Positions 44,374 through 52,607 of a DNA stretch of 64,000 bases are shown here, in pieces. Under the pieces are notes generated by a model. The model made no database searches. It was given only the letters and a program-made list of their open reading frames with translations, and was not told where the DNA came from. Position 1 is the stretch's first letter. Each line of letters begins with the position of its first letter. This stretch comes from Olsenella sp. Marseille-P4559 (lineage in GTDB: Bacteria; Actinomycetota; Coriobacteriia; Coriobacteriales; Atopobiaceae), in the NCBI RefSeq assembly GCF_900605015.1, contig NZ_LR027574.1, positions 790,139 to 854,138 on the forward strand, given 5' to 3'. The translations under genes and the position numbers were made by a program.

Positions 44374-45012
44374 CTACCCGCGAACCATGGCAGCCGCCTC
44401 GCGCGAGAGCTCGCAGATGCGGTCGAACTCGCCCGCGCGAATCATCGCCGGCTTGCACATCCAGGTTCCGCCGCAGGCAATGATGGCGGGGTCGGCAAGG
44501 AAGTCCTTGAGGTTCTCGGCGTTCACGCCGCCCGTGGGCATGAAGCGGTGCCCCACGAAGACCGATGCCAGCGCGCGGATGGTTGAAAGGCCGCCATACT
44601 GCGCCGCCGGGAAGAACTTCGTGACCTCAACGCCCTCGTTGACCAACGCCGTGACCTCGGTGGGCGTGACGCCAGCCGGAATCACGGGCACCTCGTGCGA
44701 GAGGCACCAGCGAACGACGCCCAGGTCGTAGCCGGGAGAGACCACAAAGCGAGCGCCAGCATCGACGGCACGCTTGGCCTGGGCCTCGTTGAGGACCGTG
44801 CCCGCACCGACCAGAACGTCTGGGCACTCCTTCGAGATGGCGTGAATCGAGTCCGCTGCCGCAGCTGTGCGGAAGGTCACCTCTGCAGCCGAAAGCCCGC
44901 CCTCGGCGAGCGCCTTCCCCAGCGGGGCCGCGCTCTCAGCACGGTCGAGCACGACCACGGGCACCACGCCAACCTGCTCGACGCTCTTGTAGAAACCATC
45001 CATGTAACCCAT
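44374..45012 (-). CDS. eda: 2-dehydro-3-deoxyphosphogluconate (KDPG) aldolase
   Basis: This 212-residue TIM-barrel aldolase splits KDPG to pyruvate and glyceraldehyde 3-phosphate, the last step of hexuronate breakdown. The Schiff-base Lys is in VEVTKFFPAAQYGG, with VGAGTVLNEAQAKRA and FMPTGGVNAENL also typical. ATG 45012 follows AAAGGGGGATCTC. A TTG at 45030 is also open. It sits 23 bases after kdgK. Confidence 0.93.
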   Translation of the reverse strand: MGYMDGFYKSVEQVGVVPVVVLDRAESAAPLGKALAEGGLSAAEVTFRTAAAADSIHAISKECPDVLVGAGTVLNEAQAKRAVDAGARFVVSPGYDLGVVRWCLSHEVPVIPAGVTPTEVTALVNEGVEVTKFFPAAQYGGLSTIRALASVFVGHRFMPTGGVNAENLKDFLADPAIIACGGTWMCKPAMIRAGEFDRICELSREAAAMVRG

Positions 45013-45035
45013 GAGATCCCCCTTTGACAACTGTC

Positions 45036-46067
45036 CTAGCGACTCACGCGCAGGGCGGCACCGCTCTTTGCAACGGACTCGATTTCGCCAACGCTCACCA
45101 GGTTGGAGTCCCCACGCACGGTGAGCTTGAGGACGCTCGCGGCAATGGCGTACTCACCCGCACGGTCAAGGTCAAAGCCGTGGAGCAGCGCGTGAATGAG
45201 ACCCGCGCCATACGCGTCGCCTGCCGCGACGCCCTCGAGCACGTGGACATGGTGGACGGGCGAGAAGTGCGCCTGGCCGTCGGCGTAGATGAGCGACATC
45301 CAGTCCGAGTCCTCGACGGAGCGGATGTCTCGGACAATTGAGGCAACCATCTTGCAGCCGTAGCGCTCGCAGACGTCGGCGGCGATCTGCACGTAGGCGT
45401 CGCGCTCCTCGATGCCGGTGGCAAGCGAGCCAGAGCCATGGGAGATGCCCAGACAGGCCTCGGCATCCTCGTCGTTCGAGATGCAGATGTCAACAAGGGG
45501 CAGGAGACGCCTCATGACCTCGCGCGCACGCTCGGGCGACCACAGGCGACCACGGTAGTTGAGGTCGCAGATCGTGGTGATGCCGCGCTCGCGGCAGGCC
45601 GTGAGGGCCTCCTCGCAGGCAGCGGCCATCTCGGGCGAGACCGCAGGAGTCACGCCGGAGACATAGAACACCTCGATGCCGTCGAGAATTGCATCCCAAT
45701 CAAAGACGGTGCGGGGAGCCAGGTTCATGGCGGAGTACTTGCGGTCATAGATGCAGCCGTTGGACCTGACCGAGGCACCCAGCTCAAAGTAGTAGGTGCC
45801 CAGTCGGTCGCCCGTGCGAACGACACGACTCACGTCCACGCCATAGGCCGCAAGGCTACGCAGCGCGCAGTTGCCAATGCGGTTTTCCGGCACGACGGAG
45901 ACGTATGCTGCGTTGTCACCCTGGTATGCCAGAGAGAGCGCGACGTTCGCCTCGGCGCCGCCGTAGCGCACGTCCATGCTCGTGGCCTGCTCAAGACGCA
46001 GGTAATCGGGAGGCGAGAGCCGCATCATGATCTCGCCAAACGTCAGGACCTTTGATGCCGCATCCAT
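45036..46067 (-). CDS. kdgK: 2-dehydro-3-deoxygluconate kinase (PfkB family)
   Basis: This 343-residue ribokinase-fold enzyme phosphorylates KDG to KDPG. Landmarks are the N-terminal LTFGEIMMRLSPP, YGGAEANVALSLAYQG, DLNYRGRLW, and the PfkB signature GVAAGDAYGAGLIHAL with its catalytic Asp. AAGGAGGAGCACAT precedes the ATG. It forms an operon with eda and diverges from the GntR regulator, which probably controls both. Confidence 0.93.
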   Translation of the reverse strand: MDAASKVLTFGEIMMRLSPPDYLRLEQATSMDVRYGGAEANVALSLAYQGDNAAYVSVVPENRIGNCALRSLAAYGVDVSRVVRTGDRLGTYYFELGASVRSNGCIYDRKYSAMNLAPRTVFDWDAILDGIEVFYVSGVTPAVSPEMAAACEEALTACRERGITTICDLNYRGRLWSPERAREVMRRLLPLVDICISNDEDAEACLGISHGSGSLATGIEERDAYVQIAADVCERYGCKMVASIVRDIRSVEDSDWMSLIYADGQAHFSPVHHVHVLEGVAAGDAYGAGLIHALLHGFDLDRAGEYAIAASVLKLTVRGDSNLVSVGEIESVAKSGAALRVSR

Positions 46068-46089
46068 ATGTGCTCCTCCTTGGAGTTAT

Positions 46090-46101
46090 CTAGCATGCTA
46101 G
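46090..46101. promoter_or_regulatory. Palindrome CTAGCATGCTAG, candidate GntR operator (site 1)
   Basis: A perfect 12-base palindrome just upstream of the kdgK ribosome site. A related GTAGCATGTTAG lies at 46241-46252, before the divergent GntR gene. FadR/UxuR-type GntR proteins bind short palindromes like this in their own divergent promoter. Confidence 0.55.
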
Positions 46102-46240
46102 TTATGCCTGAGATGTTCTCGCCTTGCGTAAGCGAAGTCAAGGTGCTGCATGGTGTTTTCGCAAGTGGATGCAAAATATCGACAAACGAGTAGACAGCCA
46201 CGTGACAGTAGCCTAACGTAACTCACGTTCCAGTTTATGA

Positions 46241-46252
46241 GTAGCATGTTAG
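46241..46252. promoter_or_regulatory. GTAGCATGTTAG, candidate GntR operator (site 2)
   Basis: It matches site 1 in AGCATG-TAG and lies about 30 bases before the GntR start. Repression of the regulator itself is the likely effect. Confidence 0.5.
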
Positions 46253-46281
46253 CCGTCATCATCGAGTCCAAGGAGGAACGG

Positions 46282-46971
46282 ATGCCGGACAGCACCGACC
46301 AGGACCAACGGGCTGAGCTTGCCTACAGTGCGCTGAGACGTGGCATCATGGAGTTCCGCTTTGCCCCCGGGGAGCGCCTCTCCCCCACGGCGCTTCGCGA
46401 GCGTTTGGGCGTTGGTCGCACTCCGGTCCGGGAGGCAATCGTGCGCCTGCGACAGGAGGGCCTAGTCGTAACCCGCCCAAAGAGCGGCTCGTACGTCGCC
46501 CTGGTCGACCTCGGGGCCGCCGAGTGCGCGCGCTTCCTTCGGTCGAACACCGAGCGCGTCGTTGTCGTGGAGTGCTGCTCGCGTGCTGGCGAGAAAGACA
46601 TCGCCTCCCTGCGGGGACTTCTCGACGACCAGGCGCGTGCCATGGACGTTCGTGACCAGCGGTCCTTCTTCGGTGCCGACAACCGCATGCACGAGATGCT
46701 CTACCGCATTGCGGGGAGGCAGCGGGCCTGGGCATGGCTCGAGGGGACCAACATCGACCTCGAGCGTTACCGCTGGCTGCACGTACAGGCGCGCGGCATG
46801 GGGTGGAACTCGATTCTTGCCGAACACCAGGAGCTGATTGAGGCCATCGCCAGGAGGGACCCCGAGGAGGCGGCCTATGTCACGGTCCACCACCTCCACG
46901 TGATGCTCGACGAGCGGGACGAGGTCATCGCTGCCTTCCCAGGCTACTTCGCGCAAGGCACACGCTCATAA
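46282..46971 (+). CDS. GntR-family (FadR/FCD) regulator of hexuronate catabolism
   Basis: This 229-residue regulator has a winged helix (AYSALRRGIMEFRFAPGERLSPTALRERLGVGRTPVREAIVRLRQEGLV) and a helical FCD ligand domain with metal-binding residues (DNRMHEMLYRIAG, NSILAEHQELIEAIARRD, VTVHHLHVMLDE). It diverges from kdgK-eda and precedes kduD. A UxuR/KdgR-like role, sensing an acid intermediate, is likely. CCAAGGAGGAACGG precedes the ATG. Confidence 0.88.
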   Translation: MPDSTDQDQRAELAYSALRRGIMEFRFAPGERLSPTALRERLGVGRTPVREAIVRLRQEGLVVTRPKSGSYVALVDLGAAECARFLRSNTERVVVVECCSRAGEKDIASLRGLLDDQARAMDVRDQRSFFGADNRMHEMLYRIAGRQRAWAWLEGTNIDLERYRWLHVQARGMGWNSILAEHQELIEAIARRDPEEAAYVTVHHLHVMLDERDEVIAAFPGYFAQGTRS

Positions 46972-47042
46972 ACCAGGTTTCTCACGCCATTCTCGATAAA
47001 AAGCGATACTTATCCGTGGGCTAGGGGCGTTGCTCTTCCATG

Positions 47043-47071
47043 TTGACAAAACCGGTTTACTATACTTCAAT
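47043..47071 (+). promoter_or_regulatory. Promoter of the kduD-type gene with LacI-type operator (site 1)
   Basis: TTGACA at 47043-47048 is a consensus -35 box. The palindrome AAACCGGTTT lies in the spacer (47049-47058), and TTCAAT at 47066-47071 is 17 bases downstream as a -10 candidate. An operator in the spacer would block the polymerase directly. Confidence 0.65.
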
Positions 47072-47110
47072 AGTGTTGAGAGTATCCCTATGCAAACGAT
47101 AGGAGCACGC

Positions 47111-47932
47111 ATGGACGAGAAGACCGCAGGCGTTCTCTCCAGTTTCTCGCTCGAGGGCAAGGTCGCCCTCGTGACGGGCGCCACCTACGGCATTGGATTC
47201 GCGATTGCCACCGCCCTTGCTCAGGCCGGCGCCAAGATCGCGTTCAACGACCGTCGACAGGAGCGCATCGACAGCGCCACCGCTGAGTACGCAAGGCTCG
47301 GCATCGAAGCCCACGGCTTTGTGGCCGACGTCACCGTTGAGGAGCAGGTCGCAGGCCTTATCGAGAAGATCCGCGAGGTTTATGGCACCACACCCGATAT
47401 CCTGGTGAACAACGCCGGCATCATCAAGCGCATCCCCATGCTCGAGATGAGCGCCGCGGACTATCGCCAAGTGGTTGACATCGACCTTGTTGGCCCCTTC
47501 ATCTGCGCCAAGGCGACAATCCCAGGCATGGTCGAGAAGGGCCATGGCAAGATCATCAACATTTGCTCGATGATGAGCGAGCTTGGGCGCGAGACCGTCG
47601 CGGGCTACGCTGCGGCAAAGGGCGGCCTCAAGATGCTCACCAAGAACATCTGCTCCGAGTTTGGCAGCGCGAACATCCAGTGCAACGGCATCGGGCCGGG
47701 CTACATTGCCACCCCGCAGACCGCTCCCCTGCGCGAGCGGCAGGCAGATGGCTCTCGCCACCCCTTCGACCAGTTCATCTGCGCAAAGACCCCTGCCGGG
47801 CGCTGGGGCACGCCCGAGGACCTCATGGGCCCGGCGGTCTTTCTCGCCTCTGATGCCTCCAACTTTGTGAACGGCCACATCCTCTACGTCGACGGCGGCA
47901 TCCTCGCCTACATTGGCAAGCAGCCGGAGTAG
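47111..47932 (+). CDS. kduD: KduD/DhuD-type short-chain dehydrogenase (2-keto-3-deoxygluconate 5-dehydrogenase)
   Basis: This 273-residue SDR enzyme has the cofactor motif TGATYGIGFAIA, NNAGIIKR and the catalytic YAAAK (Tyr and Lys, with Ser in NICSMMSE). In glycosaminoglycan catabolism it reduces 3-deoxy-D-glycero-2,5-hexodiulosonate to KDG. The streptococcal counterpart is DhuD. GATAGGAGCACGC precedes the ATG. The decayed gene at 47937-48390 follows directly. KdgK and Eda act next. Confidence 0.88.
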   Translation: MDEKTAGVLSSFSLEGKVALVTGATYGIGFAIATALAQAGAKIAFNDRRQERIDSATAEYARLGIEAHGFVADVTVEEQVAGLIEKIREVYGTTPDILVNNAGIIKRIPMLEMSAADYRQVVDIDLVGPFICAKATIPGMVEKGHGKIINICSMMSELGRETVAGYAAAKGGLKMLTKNICSEFGSANIQCNGIGPGYIATPQTAPLRERQADGSRHPFDQFICAKTPAGRWGTPEDLMGPAVFLASDASNFVNGHILYVDGGILAYIGKQPE

Positions 47933-47936
47933 GCTA

Positions 47937-48390
47937 TGGCCGCATCAGATGACATCGCCGTCAGACTTCAGGACGCCTCGGGGGGCATCGTCTCTGAGGC
48001 GTCCTCCCCTTCCCTTGCAATGCTCGACGTTCGCTATGGGCCCCTACCAGCCCGGCGACCTCATCATCGTCGACTGCCCACCAGGCCGTGATATAGGGTT
48101 GATGCTCGATGAGGCTCTTGCACCAAGCATCGTTCGTATCCCAGCAGGACACATGGATTTCCGCAACGAACCCCCGGTCTCTTGCGCGAGACGCCATCGA
48201 TGGCGTCTTCCAGACCTGCCATCACAGTTGCTACCCCTATGAGTCGTGGGGGATAAACGATAGGGACGATGCCTGGCTTCGCGCGGAGTTTGGCCGCCTT
48301 GTTTGCGCGGATATGATACTTCTCTTCCTTCACGTCGACTTTCCACACGATACTTGGTGGAAGAGTGCACGCATGTGCCGGCGTAATCAA
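47937..48390 (+). pseudogene. Frameshifted gene following kduD
   Basis: Starting at ATG 47937 (MAASDDIAVRLQDASGG...LAMLDVRYG), the frame breaks near 48035. It continues as GPYQPGDLIIVDCPPGRDIGLMLDEALAPSIV and then breaks again near 48150-48180. It resumes as DGVFQTCHHSCYPYESWGINDRDDAWLRAEFGRLVCADMILLFLHVDFPHDTWW. The three segments join into a plausible beta-rich, possibly carbohydrate-binding protein of about 150 residues. It lies four bases after kduD, so it was probably an accessory gene of the same operon. I cannot name the family. Confidence 0.6.
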
Positions 48391-48393
48391 TGT

Positions 48394-50313
48394 CTACCCT
48401 CTCAGCACGTCCAGCCTCACGCCTCTTGTGTCACGCGTGACCACGGCAACCCCGGCATGAAACGACACCCCGTCACACAGAAAGGCCTTGACGCCATTGA
48501 AGACCTCGCCAAAGGTGACCGCAAGCGTCTTTGTGACGCCCTCGGGAAAGCCAAGCCGAATGCAACGAGCGAGGGAGGCATCGAGTTCTGTGCCGTCGGC
48601 CCGCATGAGTGGCCCCTCCTCCACCACCACATCTTGCATGGCAAGAACTGCAATCTGTACCCCACGGTCCTCAGGGGAAGCATGCGTCACAATAACGTCT
48701 TGGTCGGACATCTGGTTATATGACATCGAACAGCCTTCGTGCACAACCTCGGAACCCTCCCCCACATGAAGCATGAGCGAAGTGTCACCGAGGAGCCAGC
48801 CTCCTTCTGCAGGCTGAGCACGAAGAGAGGGGTCTAGATGGAAGCGCGCCTGCAGGTCATGCGCGCCATCGCACCAAGCTTGATCGACAATGACCCAAGC
48901 GCACCCGCTTACGCACACGACACGACGAAGCAGAACCGACGTAGGTTTATGCCCCACAACAGCACCTTCCCAATAATCTAATCCGGCAGTGTGACGCACA
49001 TACGGCTTGAGCGGATACGAGAAGTCCCTGTATTCCCAGCTGCCAAGCGGTTCGCTGTTTGAGCGTCCATCTATGCTCGGGACATTGTGAGCGGAGACGC
49101 CCTTTAGTCTCGGCCTATCCGAAGAATCCTCCCGGTAGGTATATCTACCTGAATCGACTAGAATCGCCCTGTCCTTTGACCATACGGAAAGATGCAACTC
49201 GTCGCAGTGGCCATGACCGCTTCCTAAAGGTCCATCGAGAAACACGGTAACGTTCGCATCGTTGTTCCACGAGGACCTCGATACGAACAATCCCGAGTCG
49301 TAGGCATCAAGTGTGAGAGAATGCGGCTGCTGGGGAACGAGTGCCTCGTAGGGTTTCTCAATTCCGATCCCGTAGGAGTACACATCAAGGGGGTCGAGCG
49401 AAGAGACTTTTGCTACCCACTTAAGCTCCGAGTCCCTGAGAGAGGCAGAAGCCAGAGCAAGCAGCGGCCGCACATCTGACCTGTCGCTATCCCCCAGTGC
49501 TTCAGTTGTTCCGTCTGGCATAACCTGCATCGCAAGCGTTTGTGCAAGCCCTCGACAGGCATTGCTGAGCCCCCTCGGAATAGGGAGACCCTTCTTCCCC
49601 AGCACCCATTGCGCCTGAAGCGCATAGAGGAAGACCTCCGCCTGGTACATGGTCGAAAGCTCCCAATCGGTGCCGTCGGGATACACCTGTGCGGCAAGCT
49701 GAGCTTCCGCTCGGTTGAAAGCCCACTTCCACCAGCGCTCATTCTCGGGGTCCATCGAAAGGCGCCCGTACACTGCAAGAACCGAAAGCGTCTGGATGCT
49801 GCCCCAATTGCTCGTCTCGTACTTGGGAAGATAATGGTCATGGATGAAGCTAATTTGCTCAGATATGCTTTCGCGGATGATCTGAGCGTGTTGAGACCTT
49901 AGAAAGTCAGTGTTTTCAAGAGTGGACAAGGCGCGAGCCATTGCCGAGATGCGCACCCCTGAATCGAGCGTACGCGTGCTTAAGCCTGGGATGAGTTCGG
50001 AATGGGCGGAAACCCAAGACAGCATGAGGGATACCGCCTTCTCGGCGTAGCGCTCCTCGCGTGTCGCCAGCCAAGCCAGGCAAAGATCGTCGAGATAATC
50101 CATGCGATTGAGCATGAAGCACCACTCCTGATCTCCATTTGGAGCTGCCTCCCATTCCTCAAGCGTGCACTTTGAAAGATCCACCTCGTAGGGAGTCTCG
50201 CAGCGCTCCATGTCCCAAATCTTGGTGAAGTAGAAGCGGCTTTCCAGCACATCATCAGCACGCCTGATGACCTCGCCCATACCCGGAGCGTCCATGTCGA
50301 AGCGAATCCCCAT
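48394..50313 (-). CDS. Heparinase II/III-family polysaccharide lyase
   Basis: This 639-residue enzyme has an N-terminal helical toroid (WLATREERYAEKAVSLMLSWVSAH, SNWGSIQTLSVLAVYGRL) and a C-terminal beta-sandwich with the family signature GSGHGHCDELHLSVWSKDRAILVDSGRYTY. No signal peptide is visible, so it probably acts in the cytosol on oligosaccharides brought in by the PTS, as an exolyase yielding unsaturated uronate. ATG 50313 is chosen because GGAGG lies six bases upstream. It is separated from the PTS IID gene by an intrinsic terminator hairpin. Confidence 0.85.
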   Translation of the reverse strand: MGIRFDMDAPGMGEVIRRADDVLESRFYFTKIWDMERCETPYEVDLSKCTLEEWEAAPNGDQEWCFMLNRMDYLDDLCLAWLATREERYAEKAVSLMLSWVSAHSELIPGLSTRTLDSGVRISAMARALSTLENTDFLRSQHAQIIRESISEQISFIHDHYLPKYETSNWGSIQTLSVLAVYGRLSMDPENERWWKWAFNRAEAQLAAQVYPDGTDWELSTMYQAEVFLYALQAQWVLGKKGLPIPRGLSNACRGLAQTLAMQVMPDGTTEALGDSDRSDVRPLLALASASLRDSELKWVAKVSSLDPLDVYSYGIGIEKPYEALVPQQPHSLTLDAYDSGLFVSRSSWNNDANVTVFLDGPLGSGHGHCDELHLSVWSKDRAILVDSGRYTYREDSSDRPRLKGVSAHNVPSIDGRSNSEPLGSWEYRDFSYPLKPYVRHTAGLDYWEGAVVGHKPTSVLLRRVVCVSGCAWVIVDQAWCDGAHDLQARFHLDPSLRAQPAEGGWLLGDTSLMLHVGEGSEVVHEGCSMSYNQMSDQDVIVTHASPEDRGVQIAVLAMQDVVVEEGPLMRADGTELDASLARCIRLGFPEGVTKTLAVTFGEVFNGVKAFLCDGVSFHAGVAVVTRDTRGVRLDVLRG

Positions 50314-50327
50314 ATATGCCTCCATAT

Positions 50328-50357
50328 AAAAATGGGAGGGTCCAACCGGACCCTCCC
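50328..50357 (-). terminator. Rho-independent terminator between PTS IID and the lyase gene
   Basis: On the minus strand: GGGAGGGTCC-GGTT-GGACCCTCCC followed by ATTTTTATAT. The stem is 10 perfect base pairs. The T-rich tract runs straight into the lyase ribosome site, leaving only about 15 bases before the ATG. Either it lowers lyase expression relative to the PTS genes or it is a regulated attenuator. Confidence 0.75.
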
Positions 50358-50378
50358 AACTGCTTTTCTATCTAGACC

Positions 50379-51239
50379 CTAGACCAGGATGCCACACACC
50401 GAGAGGACAATCCCCAGCACGACGGTGAGGATAACAAGCTTGTAGGTGTCCCAGCCCTTCTTCTTGATGAGCCAGTACATAAGTGCGGTATACAGCACCG
50501 GCAGGAGCGCGGGTGCGATGCCATCAAGCATCGACTGAATGTTGACGGTGGACTGCTTGACGCCTTCCTCCGCAGCTCCAGCTGCAAAGGTAATTCCTAC
50601 GTTCATCTTCACGTAGGCTGCAACGAGGCCCGAAATAACCGTTACACCAATCATGCTCGCAGTCTCGGAGATGGTGCTCAGCTCGGAACTGAGTTTGTCG
50701 ATAATTGTGGTACCGAGCTTCCTGCCCTGAGCCGCTACGGCAAACTTAATTGAGATGAGCACGCCGTTCATAGCCACAAGAAAGAGGAGGGGCGCAGCAG
50801 CGACGCCGCTCATGGCAAGCGACGCGAAGATCGTCGAGAAGAGCGGCGCGATGCAGAACTGAGAAAGCGAGTCGCCAATGCCTGCGAGAGGCCCCATGAG
50901 CGCCATCTTTATGCCGCGAATGTCCTCGTAATCCGCTCCCTCGTCTGCCATGGCGAGATGCAGCGAAGTAACAAACGGAAGGAAGTTGGGGTTGGTGTTG
51001 TAGAACTCGGAGTTCTGCTCGAGTTCCTTCGCAAGCCTGCCGGTGTTCTCCCCATAGATCTTCTTGAAGGCAGGGTAAAGCACCAGGCCGTAGCCGAGGC
51101 CCTGGTAGTTGCTGTAGTTAAAGCCGTTCTGGAGGAAATAGGAGCGCAGGGTGGTAACGTTGTAGTCGTGAGTAGTGAGCTTGTGCTCAGCGGTGCCCTT
51201 GTCCTTCTCTGAAGAGGCCGTGGTGATGTCTTCGGTCAT
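50379..51239 (-). CDS. PTS mannose/N-acetylgalactosamine family IID component
   Basis: This 286-residue membrane subunit has the IID landmarks NYQGLGYGLVLYPAFKKIYG, FVTSLHLAMADEGADYEDIRGIKMALMGPLAGIGDSLSQF and C-terminal membrane helices. With IIC and IIB it imports and phosphorylates sugars, here probably unsaturated glycosaminoglycan disaccharides. It lies 33 bases after IIC. Confidence 0.93.
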   Translation of the reverse strand: MTEDITTASSEKDKGTAEHKLTTHDYNVTTLRSYFLQNGFNYSNYQGLGYGLVLYPAFKKIYGENTGRLAKELEQNSEFYNTNPNFLPFVTSLHLAMADEGADYEDIRGIKMALMGPLAGIGDSLSQFCIAPLFSTIFASLAMSGVAAAPLLFLVAMNGVLISIKFAVAAQGRKLGTTIIDKLSSELSTISETASMIGVTVISGLVAAYVKMNVGITFAAGAAEEGVKQSTVNIQSMLDGIAPALLPVLYTALMYWLIKKKGWDTYKLVILTVVLGIVLSVCGILV

Positions 51240-51272
51240 CGTAGTTCTCCTTGTCAGTCAGTTCCCTAGGGC

Positions 51273-52076
51273 CTAGATCCAGTCCTCGCGGCCGGCCTGC
51301 TCGTCATCGTTTGCGGCAAGCTCAACGCCACCATGGGAAGCGGCGTTCTCCTTCACGTCGTTGTAGTGCTTGAGTGCAAAGACACAGCCAACGAGCGCCA
51401 CACCGATGACCGGCATCTTGAGATAGGCCGCGGCAATGTAGCCGAGCAGGGCAAAAGGAACGAACTCCTTCTCGAGCATGACGCTCATGATCATTGCGAA
51501 GCCAATTCCGGGAAGCATGCCACCAGCAACGCTCAGACCTTTAAGGAGCCACTGGGGGACAAGGGCGACGAGCTGGCTCAGAAGCGACATGCTGCTCGCT
51601 CCAAGGAAGCCGAGGATGAAGCCAACGATTGCGAAAAGAATAACGGTGAAGTTGGAGAAGAGACGCCACTTTCTGAACTTGTGCTCCTTAAGGGCATTGG
51701 TCGCAATCTCCTGGTTACCCGAAGTAAGCGTGTACACGAAGGTTTGCAGGAACTGGATGGCAACGGCAAAGGGGATGGAGAGCGAGAGCGCCGTCTCGGG
51801 GGTCACATCAGCCATGGTAATTGCCATGAGCGTACCGATGATGCCGGGACCAATGGGGTTGGGAGGCACCGTACCGCCCGCGCCAACGCCAAAGCCCATG
51901 AACGCAAGCTCCGCGATAGCGCCGCAAGACAGGGCAGTTGGGACATCACCAAGAATAAGGCCAACGCCAAAGGATAGGACGAGAGCACGATTAGTGTAGA
52001 TACCAAAGAGCATGCCACTGTAGCAGAAGGCAGTCCATAGGCCAATCAGGAGTGCCTGAACGAGTGAGATTTCCAT
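51273..52076 (-). CDS. PTS mannose/N-acetylgalactosamine family IIC component
   Basis: This 267-residue membrane subunit has family motifs (ALLIGLWTAFCYSGMLFGIYTNRALVLSFGVGLILGDVPTALSCGAIAELAFMGFGVGAGGTVPPNPIGPGIIGTLMA) and about seven membrane helices. It forms the substrate channel together with IID. It lies between IIB and IID in the operon ugl-IIB-IIC-IID. Confidence 0.94.
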   Translation of the reverse strand: MEISLVQALLIGLWTAFCYSGMLFGIYTNRALVLSFGVGLILGDVPTALSCGAIAELAFMGFGVGAGGTVPPNPIGPGIIGTLMAITMADVTPETALSLSIPFAVAIQFLQTFVYTLTSGNQEIATNALKEHKFRKWRLFSNFTVILFAIVGFILGFLGASSMSLLSQLVALVPQWLLKGLSVAGGMLPGIGFAMIMSVMLEKEFVPFALLGYIAAAYLKMPVIGVALVGCVFALKHYNDVKENAASHGGVELAANDDEQAGREDWI

Positions 52077-52106
52077 TGACGAGCTTCCCTTCTCTGCACC
52101 AGTTGA

Positions 52107-52595
52107 CTACAGATACTTGGTGATGTCTACTTCCGCTGCGCCATCAGTGCCGCTCGGAGTTGTCCTTGTGTTGAATACAACACCGCGGCGAGACATCTCG
52201 CGGAAGGCCTCTTTGTCATCTTCACCCAGGAATATCGAACGCGTGACCTTCTCCTTCCCTGGAGCGTTGTGAACGTTGCCAACATTGATCTCGTGTATGG
52301 GAACGCCGCCCTCAACGAGGTGCAGCGCATCCTGCGGCGTCTTGACGATGAGGAAGATAACCTGAGCCGGAGCAGCTTTCCCGATGATGTCAATAGTCTT
52401 CTGAACGGCGAAGAACCTCAGCGCCACCGACTTAGGAACAACGGTCTTCATGATGGTTTGCTGCATGTGGTCACCTGCGACCTCGTCGTTCACAACGATG
52501 ACCGTGTTTGCCCCGAGAGACCTAATCCAGAGCTGACCCTGTCCGTGGATGAGCCTCTCGTCGATACGGGTCATAATAATATTGGGAACTGCCAT
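52107..52595 (-). CDS. PTS mannose/N-acetylgalactosamine family IIB component
   Basis: This 162-residue cytosolic phosphocarrier has the phospho-accepting His in ITMTRIDERLIHGQ-like sequence (MTRIDERLIHGQ, His17). It passes phosphate from IIA to the incoming sugar. AGGAGGACGAAGAA precedes the ATG. It starts 12 bases after the hydrolase gene. No IIA gene is present in this window, so the donor must be encoded elsewhere or shared. Confidence 0.93.
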   Translation of the reverse strand: MAVPNIIMTRIDERLIHGQGQLWIRSLGANTVIVVNDEVAGDHMQQTIMKTVVPKSVALRFFAVQKTIDIIGKAAPAQVIFLIVKTPQDALHLVEGGVPIHEINVGNVHNAPGKEKVTRSIFLGEDDKEAFREMSRRGVVFNTRTTPSGTDGAAEVDITKYL

Positions 52596-52607
52596 TTCTT
52601 CGTCCTC

